Origin: Bdellovibrionales bacterium
GTDB taxonomy: Bacteria; Bdellovibrionota; Bdellovibrionia; Bdellovibrionales; UBA1609
Direction: 5' to 3'
Length of the DNA: 60,186 bases
Assembly (NCBI GenBank): GCA_022450595.1
Contig: JAKUPT010000010.1
Coordinates: 1-60,186 of the forward strand
This document shows, one piece after another, positions 1 to 7,568 of the stretch (position 1 is the first letter of the stretch; every line of letters begins with the position of its first letter). The notes beneath the pieces were generated by a model. The model made no database searches. It had not been told where the DNA came from and saw only the letters and a list, made by a program, of their open reading frames with translations. The position numbers were made by a program, and so were the translations under genes.

Positions 1-1381
1 CAGATGACATTTTGAGTTCAAAACTTGAGTCATCTTTAAAATCCACCTCTACAAAGTGATGAGTTTGATCTTTACCTACAACTTGTGTGGAGTTGGGGTA
101 ACGTGACCAGTGAGAGGGCTCAAGGGCTCCATGAAGAGCACCTGTGGTGATCTCATAGGTCTTTGCATGAAGTTCTGGAATGTCGAGCTTTGACACTTCA
201 AATAGCTTACGAGATGAACTTGCAAACACCACCGGGCTTTCAATTTTATTCACTAGACTTAAAAACTTTTTATAAGACAAAGGGTGACTGCGTCTGAGTG
301 TGGACCAAGGGTGGTAGTTGGCAAAAAATCCTGTGGAAGACAAAAACCAGGTGCTTTGTTGGGTTTTTAAAGCCATTTCTTCCGCCCACTCTAATTGATC
401 TTCTCCAAAGTGGGACTGATTTTTGTTGTAAGCTGCGTCTTTGGTTCTAAAAGATCTGGCGTCTAAAAAGAAAAAGTTATTTCCAGCAAAGTTTAAGTAA
501 TAACTGTTAGCTGGGCCTGTATAAAAGTGACCTTTAATTTCCTGTTGTGGGTAGAAGGCTTTAAAGGTTTTTAAGCTCTCTTTTTTAAACTCAAAATCTG
601 AGCCCACACTTGAAAGGCCGTAGTCTTCTTCCCCCCAAAGGGCAACCACAGGGATCAGGTTGTCTTGATAGTAAAAATCAAGGTTTTGACGTGTTTCAGT
701 GTATCTGTGCCAAATTAAATCCGGATGGGTGGTTTTAAGTGGCAGCTTATCAATCTCATTTGCAATCACCCCGCCGCCTAAAATAAAAATGTAATCAGGT
801 TTTTTACTATAAATCTGAGCCCAGGCTTTGTGTTGCTCCTTTTTAAAATGATCATCTAAGTTTGAGACCATCACCACTTTTGGTTTTTCCTCTTTAAGCT
901 CACGGACTTTAAAGTTTCTCAAGTCAATCAGTTGACCCACTTGGTTGTAAACAATAAGCTGTAACTCTTTATTGACCTCAAGGCCTTCAAAGCGCAGGTT
1001 TTCAGCCTTCCAAGAGGAGTTTTTATTTCTATAGGTGTCTTTGTCTTCAAGTTTATAATTAAAACCCGTTTTTGGATCTAATACTGTGTAATATAATTTT
1101 TGCTGCGAAAGTGACATCACATTAAACTGAGCGGTGCCTGAATGGCTGGGCCCTTGAAGTATGGAGAGCTTTTGAGTTTTTTGATTTTTTTTAGGTTTTA
1201 AAAACCAACAGGCCATACTGGAGCTTTGATTTAAGCAAAGCTGACTGAGCTGATTCTCACGCTCTAAGCTTTTAGGTTTAGTGTTTTCTAAAATGCGATC
1301 CAGCTGCTCGCCACTGTTTTGAATGCCTGTTGAGGCACAACCTGCCATGATTAGACCTAAAATAATTACATGTATTTTCAA
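1..1381 (-). CDS. PhoD-like lipoprotein with lost metal-binding motifs (partial, C-terminus beyond window)
   Basis: Open frame running off the left edge. It starts at a TTG (1381-1379) preceded by a good AAGGGGGC ribosome site; an in-frame ATG lies at 1348. The N-terminus is a lipoprotein signal with lipobox LIMAGC. The body follows the PhoD/alkaline phosphatase D layout: a segment ending LWGEEDYGLSSVG where the family has WDDHD, then GHFYTGPANSYYLNF, a LDARSFRTK strand, and GEDQLEWAEE. The metal-binding motifs are changed: family GDxxY reads GGGVI, WDDHD reads WGEED, and the late GDxH reads SSRK. A PhoD-fold outer-membrane-anchored pseudoenzyme is the best reading. The fold call is by motif only. 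Confidence 0.72.
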   Translation of the reverse strand, partial: MKIHVIILGLIMAGCASTGIQNSGEQLDRILENTKPKSLERENQLSQLCLNQSSSMACWFLKPKKNQKTQKLSILQGPSHSGTAQFNVMSLSQQKLYYTVLDPKTGFNYKLEDKDTYRNKNSSWKAENLRFEGLEVNKELQLIVYNQVGQLIDLRNFKVRELKEEKPKVVMVSNLDDHFKKEQHKAWAQIYSKKPDYIFILGGGVIANEIDKLPLKTTHPDLIWHRYTETRQNLDFYYQDNLIPVVALWGEEDYGLSSVGSDFEFKKESLKTFKAFYPQQEIKGHFYTGPANSYYLNFAGNNFFFLDARSFRTKDAAYNKNQSHFGEDQLEWAEEMALKTQQSTWFLSSTGFFANYHPWSTLRRSHPLSYKKFLSLVNKIESPVVFASSSRKLFEVSKLDIPELHAKTYEITTGALHGALEPSHWSRYPNSTQVVGKDQTHHFVEVDFKDDSSFELKMSS

Positions 1382-1554
1382 ACTATAGCCCCCTTAAATG
1401 ACTCTATCTATTTTGATGAAAAAAGAGAGCTACCGCAAAGGGGAAAGGTAAATTCAGATCTAAGCCTTAGTGCCTATGTCAGGTTTTCATACAGTTTGAG
1501 AATTTTTTTTATTTTGCTCAGATTTTCAACAATTTTTAAAGCTTTAAGTCTAGT

Positions 1555-1704
1555 ATGACTCTGATGAGGATTTTGGTGTTCTATTTTATCATATTCTATG
1601 TGGCCTTCGTATGGGTGATTCGCCCGTCGACAGAAATATATAACAAACAAGAGTTGAATCAACTGTTGGAGTTTGTGGCTCCAGCTTCACATATGGATTA
1701 CTAA
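1555..1704 (+). CDS. possible small membrane protein, 49 aa
   Basis: A 49-codon frame beginning MTLMRILVFYF and ending at a TAA five bases before the stop of the convergent RCC1 lipoprotein. Residues 5-22 are strongly hydrophobic (one membrane span), followed by a polar tail. No clear Shine-Dalgarno site precedes the ATG, and a second in-frame ATG lies at 1564. It fills the only gap between two minus-strand genes. No homology is recognised; it may be a chance frame in AT-rich DNA. Confidence 0.3.
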   Translation: MTLMRILVFYFIIFYVAFVWVIRPSTEIYNKQELNQLLEFVAPASHMDY

Positions 1705-1708
1705 ATTA

Positions 1709-4423
1709 TTATTCAACAACAAGAGTTGGAATATTGATATTGGGCTTGAAACCACTTTGAGCATTATTATTTTCCCCCCAACAAAATAGCTTTTCACTAT
1801 CTATACCGCAGGTGTGATAACTACCTAAGGCAATGGTATTCCAAGCGTTTGAATTGCCGATTTTTTGTGGGACCTCAATATCACTTGTTGATCCGCTGCC
1901 ATTTCCGATCTGACTATAATAGTCTTCTCCCCAGCAAAATAGCTCGCCATTATCAATACCACAACTATGTCCACCACCTGTAGAAATCATACTCCAAGTG
2001 TTTGAACTGCCGATTTTTTGTGGGGCCTCAATATCACTTGTCGAGACATTTCCATTGCCAATTTGACCATTATAGTCTTGCCCCCAACAAAACAGCTCGC
2101 CATTATCAATGCCACAGGTGTGAGAGTTGCCAGCAGAAATTGCAGTCCATGTGTTTGAGCTGCCAATCTTTTGTGGAGCTTCGACATCACTTGTAGTGCC
2201 ACTCCCATTGCCTATTTGCCCAGTAGAGTCCTCTCCCCAACAATACAGTTCACCATTATCAATGCCACAAGTGTGAAATTCATTTGAAGAAATCATACTC
2301 CAAGTGTTCGAGCTGCCAATTTTTTGTGGGGCTTCCACATCACCTGTGAAGCCGCTGCCATTTCCGAGTTGGCCAGCAAAGTCCATACCCCAACAGTAAA
2401 GCTCCCCATTGTCAATACCACAAGTGTGTCCGTTGCCTGTAGAAATCTTACTCCAAGTGTTAGAGCTGCCGATTTTTTGTGGGGATAAAACATCATCAGT
2501 CCAGCCACTGCCATTACCAACTTGACCACTAGAATCTCTTCCCCAACAGTACAGTTCGCCATTATCAATGCCACAGGTGTGAGAGTTACCTGTAGAAATT
2601 GCAGTCCACGTGTTAGATTCGTTAATTTTTTGTGGTACTGGTATATTACCACTGAAGCTACTACCAATTCCTAGTTTTCCAAAACCATTACTACCCCAAC
2701 AGTACAGTTCACCCTTGTCAATGCCACAGGTGTAAGAATCACCAGTGGAAATTATATCCCATGTCTTTGAGTCGCCTACAATTTTTGGGGCATCAATGGA
2801 GCTTGTTGCTTTGCTGCTGTTACCGAGCTGTCCATTATTGTTTCGGCCCCAACAATAGAGTTCATTGTTTTTTATGCCACATGTATGAGTATTACCTGCA
2901 GCAATCATTAACCAATTAGTTGAAGCTCCTAGTCTTGTTGGGGTTTCTACATTGCCTATGGAGGAGTAACCATTACCTAATTGACCAAAATTATCTCCCC
3001 CCCAACAGAAGAGCTCACCATTATCAATACCGCAGGTGTGATAACTACCTAAGGCAATAGCACTCCATGCGTTTGAACTGCCGATTTTTTGCGGAGCTTC
3101 GATATCACTTGTAGATCCACTGCCATTACCTAATCTACCATCACTATCTGCTCCCCAGCAATAAAGCTCACCGTTATCAATGCCACAAGTGTGAGAGCGG
3201 CCTGCTGCAATAGTGCTCCACATGCTTGAGCTGCCAATCTTTTGTGGAGCTTCTATTGCACTTGTACTTCCACTGCCATTACCTATTTGCCCCCTGAAGT
3301 CTACTCCCCAACAAAAAAGCTCACCGTTATCAATGCCACAGGTGTGATAACTACCTAAGGCAATATCACTCCAAGTGTTTGAACTGCCAATCTTTTGTGG
3401 AGTCTCTACATTACTTGAAGAGCCACTGCCATTGCCGACTTGACCATAATTATCTCGTCCCCAACAAAAAAGCTCACCGTTATCAATGCCGCAGGTGTGA
3501 TAACTACCTGAGGCAATAGCATTCCAAGTGCTTGAGCTGCCGATTTTTTGTGCAGATAAAACATCATTAGTCGAGCCACTGCCATTACCAATCTGACCAT
3601 CATTATCAGTCCCCCAGCAGTAAAGTTCGCCACTAGCTATAGCACATGTATGAGAGTTTCCTGTGGAAATTTTATTAAATACTTTTTTTGATTCATAAGC
3701 TCGTAAGTCTAAAAACACATTATCAATATTAGGTTTAAGATTTTTAACAGAAAAACCATAATAAGCTGTATTTGAAAAACTAGAGGAGCTTGGAATGCTA
3801 AAGCTCAGGTCTACTTTATTTGCGCCCTTGACGGCACTGATTTTCCCTTTTGTAGAATATTCTAAGAACGGAAGGGGTGTATCTTCTTGACTAAATAGTT
3901 CGTATTCAACATCTGCTTTAAAAGGTAAAGGCTCAGAAAACTCTACACTGATCTGCTTAGTGTTTCCACCTTTTTGAACAGCTATAGCTTTTTCACTAAA
4001 ACTGTAAGTAATGGCATTGGACCCAGTTATTGTGATTATTTCACTCACTTTAGTTTTTGAACCTTGACTGACTTGCACTTGGTAAGAGCAAGTTGAGGAG
4101 AGCTCAAGCATTGCTTTTACCCCACTAATCACTCCCGTGGTGGAGTCAATACTAAGACCTGTGCAAGTGTTATTAATTAATTGAAATTCAGGGGTTAAAG
4201 AATAAGTTGAAAGTGAACTAGAGCCTGGTGTGTAGTCCACACTGGGTTTACAGTAATAACTTAAATTAACAGGAGCTTTTTCTGAACAGTTAGGATTTAA
4301 TATAAGCTGCTCTTTCTTTTCCAGTGAATCGAACACTGCCGTGCAGCCCATAAAACTAAAGGCAATAATTAGTATAAATGATCTTTTCAAAAAACATACG
4401 GCCATCAAATGAGTTATCGACAT
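1709..4423 (-). CDS. RCC1-repeat lipoprotein, 904 aa
   Basis: Surface or periplasmic lipoprotein: hydrophobic leader with lipobox SFMGC near residue 27, mature end CTAVFDS. After the leader comes an Ig-like putative domain (segment around STTGVISG, a He-PIG-like signature). From about residue 250 to the C-terminus there are 13 RCC1-type repeats of about 51 residues, each built on G-x-HTCGIDNGELYCWG and G(Q)xGNGSGS-x-APQKIGSS. RCC1 repeats form seven-bladed propellers, so 13 copies could make nearly two. Repeats are highly alike in DNA, inviting copy-number change. The leader contains a second possible start at residue 7. The molecular role is unknown; adhesion or partner binding is inference. 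A paralogue by architecture lies at 7569-10442. Confidence 0.85.
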   Translation of the reverse strand: MSITHLMAVCFLKRSFILIIAFSFMGCTAVFDSLEKKEQLILNPNCSEKAPVNLSYYCKPSVDYTPGSSSLSTYSLTPEFQLINNTCTGLSIDSTTGVISGVKAMLELSSTCSYQVQVSQGSKTKVSEIITITGSNAITYSFSEKAIAVQKGGNTKQISVEFSEPLPFKADVEYELFSQEDTPLPFLEYSTKGKISAVKGANKVDLSFSIPSSSSFSNTAYYGFSVKNLKPNIDNVFLDLRAYESKKVFNKISTGNSHTCAIASGELYCWGTDNDGQIGNGSGSTNDVLSAQKIGSSSTWNAIASGSYHTCGIDNGELFCWGRDNYGQVGNGSGSSSNVETPQKIGSSNTWSDIALGSYHTCGIDNGELFCWGVDFRGQIGNGSGSTSAIEAPQKIGSSSMWSTIAAGRSHTCGIDNGELYCWGADSDGRLGNGSGSTSDIEAPQKIGSSNAWSAIALGSYHTCGIDNGELFCWGGDNFGQLGNGYSSIGNVETPTRLGASTNWLMIAAGNTHTCGIKNNELYCWGRNNNGQLGNSSKATSSIDAPKIVGDSKTWDIISTGDSYTCGIDKGELYCWGSNGFGKLGIGSSFSGNIPVPQKINESNTWTAISTGNSHTCGIDNGELYCWGRDSSGQVGNGSGWTDDVLSPQKIGSSNTWSKISTGNGHTCGIDNGELYCWGMDFAGQLGNGSGFTGDVEAPQKIGSSNTWSMISSNEFHTCGIDNGELYCWGEDSTGQIGNGSGTTSDVEAPQKIGSSNTWTAISAGNSHTCGIDNGELFCWGQDYNGQIGNGNVSTSDIEAPQKIGSSNTWSMISTGGGHSCGIDNGELFCWGEDYYSQIGNGSGSTSDIEVPQKIGNSNAWNTIALGSYHTCGIDSEKLFCWGENNNAQSGFKPNINIPTLVVE

Positions 4424-4540
4424 TTTTTAGTTAATTATTAAGATTTAGGCCTAGTTCAAAAATGGTTGTATTAAATTGAGACAAAGCCTCAACTTTCGCC
4501 TGTATCATGACGATATAGATTTCAACAAAAGGCGTGAGTT

Positions 4541-6082
4541 TTGAGAGTTTCTATTTATTATTTACTAATACTTCCTATTGTGTTTTTGCCTGTGGTTTTT
4601 AACTCCTGTGCAAAAAAACTAAGTATTGATAAAGAGATTTTATATTCTAAAAGCTCTTGTCCAAAACCTGAAAACATTGATCCCATATCACCGACAAGCA
4701 ACAAAATGTCTGCTGCTGCTCAAACGGCTTTTCAAAACTCAAAACTTCAAATTGACCAGGCCTCACATCAAAGTTTTGGCCAGCAAAAACTGACTCAAAA
4801 TGTATTACCAGAAGGTTATAAGCTGTCTCTTATTTTTAAATCTAAATGTTTAAAGATTAATAACTCTAATGTTGCTGATTACTTTAATTTAAATCTTTTA
4901 GACGAGTTAGATAGTTATAAGAACTCCTTTGCTGTGAACTTAAATTTACCACAAAGCATTGATGTGAATGAACTCTCAGAATTATTAAACTCTGATGAGT
5001 GTGTGATGGGGGCCAGTACGAATAAAAAGTACAGTTCGCAATCCCTCCCCTTTTCAGACCCGTACTTTGAAAACCAAAAGCCTTATTTTGATAGCATTGA
5101 GCATGTGCAGGCTTTAGATAAAGTTATAAATTCAGAGGAACTTTCCGGTGCTCTTAATCAAAGTGTGAAAATCGCAGTACTTGATACCGGGGTTGATTAC
5201 AATCATCCTGATTTAAAAAACAATGTGATTCAATTAAACTCAGGTCAGTGGGGCTATAGAGCAAGCTCTGGCTCTGTTGTGGCCGGCGACCCCATGGATC
5301 GCTCCGCAGATGGGCACGGAACTCACGTGGCTGGCATTATTGGCGGTTTAGCCGGCAATGCTGAGGGCGGTACAGGCCTTGCCTACTTTGCTAAAATTTT
5401 AGCCGTGAATGTGTTTGATGATCATGATCAGGGTTATTACGCTTTATCTTCTGATGTGTATAACGGTATTCAAAGAGCCATACAAGAAAATGTGGATATT
5501 ATAAACTTATCTGTTGGGCAGTTCTCAGAAAGCCACAAAGGTGATGCTTCCTATATGCAGGGGCTTTTAGATGCCATCGCCAACAACATACTTGTTGTTA
5601 CAGTGATTGGGAATGACATGGGTGAGTATAACACAGCACAGGTTGATGGAGTGAACTTGACTGTAATTCCAGGAATCTATGGGGCCGCCATGGACGGAGT
5701 TATTACAGTAGCCAGTGTAGATGCAAAGACGAACACACTAAGTAACTTTTCCCTTTATAGTCAGGTTTATGCTGAGATTGCAGCACCAGGGTCTGTTGGA
5801 GAAGGCTCTGCGGACGGCATATACTCAACCACGAAGTCAAATTCATCTTCTGTTCCTTACGGATATATGAAAGGCACATCTATGGCAGCTCCTGTGGTGT
5901 CCTCGGTGGCAGGGCTTGCAGTGGCCATTTTAAAGCATAAAGGACAGGCTTACAGTGTTAAAAACTTAGAGGATCTTTTAAAAATGACGGCTCATAGAAG
6001 TTATAAATTAGATTGTAAAGTTCGAGACAATCAAATTTTGAATTCATTGAATTTGGTAGAATATTTAGAGAGTATTAATTAA
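4541..6082 (+). CDS. subtilisin-like serine protease (S8) lipoprotein, 513 aa
   Basis: Exported peptidase. TTG start with AAGG about 9 nt upstream; the leader ends in a lipobox-like VFNSC (Cys23). Residues 60-165 look like an I9-type propeptide region. The catalytic domain has all S8 motifs: Asp215 in AVLDTGVD, His259 in DGHGTHVAG, oxyanion Asn358, and Ser447 in GTSMAAP. Length and order fit a proprotein subtilase anchored to a membrane by lipid. Convergent with the QueD-like gene downstream. In predatory or lytic bacteria such enzymes degrade prey proteins; that role is inference. Family assignment is secure. Confidence 0.93.
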   Translation: MRVSIYYLLILPIVFLPVVFNSCAKKLSIDKEILYSKSSCPKPENIDPISPTSNKMSAAAQTAFQNSKLQIDQASHQSFGQQKLTQNVLPEGYKLSLIFKSKCLKINNSNVADYFNLNLLDELDSYKNSFAVNLNLPQSIDVNELSELLNSDECVMGASTNKKYSSQSLPFSDPYFENQKPYFDSIEHVQALDKVINSEELSGALNQSVKIAVLDTGVDYNHPDLKNNVIQLNSGQWGYRASSGSVVAGDPMDRSADGHGTHVAGIIGGLAGNAEGGTGLAYFAKILAVNVFDDHDQGYYALSSDVYNGIQRAIQENVDIINLSVGQFSESHKGDASYMQGLLDAIANNILVVTVIGNDMGEYNTAQVDGVNLTVIPGIYGAAMDGVITVASVDAKTNTLSNFSLYSQVYAEIAAPGSVGEGSADGIYSTTKSNSSSVPYGYMKGTSMAAPVVSSVAGLAVAILKHKGQAYSVKNLEDLLKMTAHRSYKLDCKVRDNQILNSLNLVEYLESIN

Positions 6083-6099
6083 TAAATCAGACAAAACAA

Positions 6100-6113
6100 T
6101 AGTCAGCTGACTA
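6100..6113. promoter_or_regulatory. 14-bp perfect palindrome between convergent genes
   Basis: TAGTCAGCTGACTA lies 18 nt after the subtilase stop and 28 nt before the end of the convergent QueD-like gene. It has no loop and no T-run after it, so it is not a standard terminator. It might be a protein-binding dyad or a cruciform; no function is shown. Confidence 0.35.
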
Positions 6114-6140
6114 AATGAATATAAAATACACTTGGTATTC

Positions 6141-6536
6141 TTAAATTAACTTTTCAACAAACTGATCTAGATAATAAAGACGCCCACCCACAAGCTCCAC
6201 ATTTGGAATTTTGCCTTTTAAATGATTTAAGATAAAATCTAAAATATCAGCTTCAGAAATAACGGTACTAGCTTTAAACTCATTGAGGTCTTTTTTTAGA
6301 TTTTTATGATCTAAAAGCCCAATTGTTTGTTTTAAAAAAGGCTTTACGTCAGTGAGATTCACCACAAGGCCTGTTTTTGGATCAATGGAGCCTTTTAAAA
6401 ACACCTCAAAGGTGAAGTTGTGCCCGTAGCCCACAGGGTTATTTTCTGTGTACAAATAGCTACAAGAAAAGGCTATTTTGCGTCTTAATATAAGAGAGGA
6501 AGAATTGGACTCGCTCATAGTCTCAGTTGCTAACAT
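6141..6536 (-). CDS. QueD / 6-pyruvoyl-tetrahydropterin synthase family protein with degenerate zinc site, 131 aa
   Basis: Matches the PTPS/QueD fold in order: a first strand KIAFSCSY (family FSAAH), GYGHNFTFEV (family HGHNY), DPKTGLVVNLTDVK (family G-V-DF-LK), LLDHKNL, and a helix after STVISEADI. In active QueD and PTPS three histidines bind zinc; here the first is Tyr and the second is Tyr, leaving one. The LDH segment is kept. Usual length for the family. Two start candidates exist (6536 and the ATG at 6518), neither with a strong ribosome site. No other queuosine genes are nearby. Likely a divergent or non-catalytic member. Confidence 0.7.
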   Translation of the reverse strand: MLATETMSESNSSSLILRRKIAFSCSYLYTENNPVGYGHNFTFEVFLKGSIDPKTGLVVNLTDVKPFLKQTIGLLDHKNLKKDLNEFKASTVISEADILDFILNHLKGKIPNVELVGGRLYYLDQFVEKLI

Positions 6537-6595
6537 GGGTATTGACTAAAGTCCACTAAGCTAGAATAATATTATTAATGTGAGGGATTTGTCTG

Positions 6596-7564
6596 GTGTT
6601 TAATAAATTAGGTCCAACAGTTATATTAATTACGGGTGTTGCTATTGGTTATGGTTTTAACCACTTTATCAGTGTGGTTGATACTCCTGCTGATCAAACT
6701 GAGAAAAAAGTTGTTGAAAAGCCTCAACCAAAACCGCAAAAGCCAAAAAAGTCGCCTGAAGAGATTTTAATGGCGGACACTCAAAAGTATTGCAATGAGA
6801 ATTTAAATAAGATTCCAGGTCAATTTGCAGCCGATCACTTAAAAAGTATCTGTGAAAAGGTAAAGATTCTTCCCAACTGCACAAGTGTTGAAGGCGACCC
6901 AATCTTTCACATGGAAAAAGAGGGAGTTTCAAAGCGTGGTAAACGCATTTTAGCTTTGTCCTTGATTCATGGAGATGAGTTTCCTTCAGGAACAGTCGCA
7001 TTAAAATGGATGTCACGACTGCTAGATATAGATTCTAGAAATACTTGGCGCGTGATCCCTATTGCCAACCCAGATGGCTGGAAAAAAGGCACTCGGATGA
7101 ATATAAACGGTTTGGATTTAAACCGCAACTTTCCCACCAATGACTGGGATGATATGGCTTTGGATCGTTGGAAGAATCAAAAAAAGTCTGATCCAAGACG
7201 CTACCCCGGGCCTGGTGGTGGCAGTGAGCCTGAAACCAAATGTTTAATTAGCCACATACAACAGTTTAAACCAGACTTTATTATCTCAGTTCATACCCCT
7301 TATGGCATTCTAGATTTTGATGGGCCAGAAATTGATGCCCCTCACTTCTACCCGCTTCAATGGCGCAGGTTTGGAAACTTCCCAGGCAGTCTTGGAAGAT
7401 ACATGTGGAAAGACCGACAAGTGCCTGTGCTAACCATTGAGCTTAAAGGAAATGATGCCATCACTAAACTTGAAGAACTTGATAAGCTTCAAGACATCAC
7501 AGGGCTTGTGGCTATCCGTGCTGATGAAAAGCTCTCTGATAGTGAAAAAAAAAGTAACAACTAA
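6596..7564 (+). CDS. membrane-anchored M14 zinc carboxypeptidase / MpaA-like amidase, 322 aa
   Basis: GTG start with TGAGGGA nine bases upstream. Residues 5-27 form one membrane segment or uncleaved signal, followed by a Lys/Pro-rich linker (KPQPKPQKPKK). The M14 domain is complete: zinc ligands His125 and Glu128 in HGDE, His233 in SVHTP, substrate-binding LNRNFP (Arg177) and general base Glu282 in LTIEL. PGPGGGSEPE resembles the loop of murein peptide amidase MpaA, so a peptidoglycan-peptide substrate in the periplasm is plausible but not proven. Convergent with the next gene, only four bases apart. Confidence 0.88.
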   Translation: MFNKLGPTVILITGVAIGYGFNHFISVVDTPADQTEKKVVEKPQPKPQKPKKSPEEILMADTQKYCNENLNKIPGQFAADHLKSICEKVKILPNCTSVEGDPIFHMEKEGVSKRGKRILALSLIHGDEFPSGTVALKWMSRLLDIDSRNTWRVIPIANPDGWKKGTRMNINGLDLNRNFPTNDWDDMALDRWKNQKKSDPRRYPGPGGGSEPETKCLISHIQQFKPDFIISVHTPYGILDFDGPEIDAPHFYPLQWRRFGNFPGSLGRYMWKDRQVPVLTIELKGNDAITKLEELDKLQDITGLVAIRADEKLSDSEKKSNN

Positions 7565-7568
7565 TCTA

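Noticed and set aside
1709-4423. CRISPR-like or intergenic tandem repeats in the RCC1 region
   Set aside because: The periodicity (about 153 bases) matches in-frame protein repeats inside one continuous gene.
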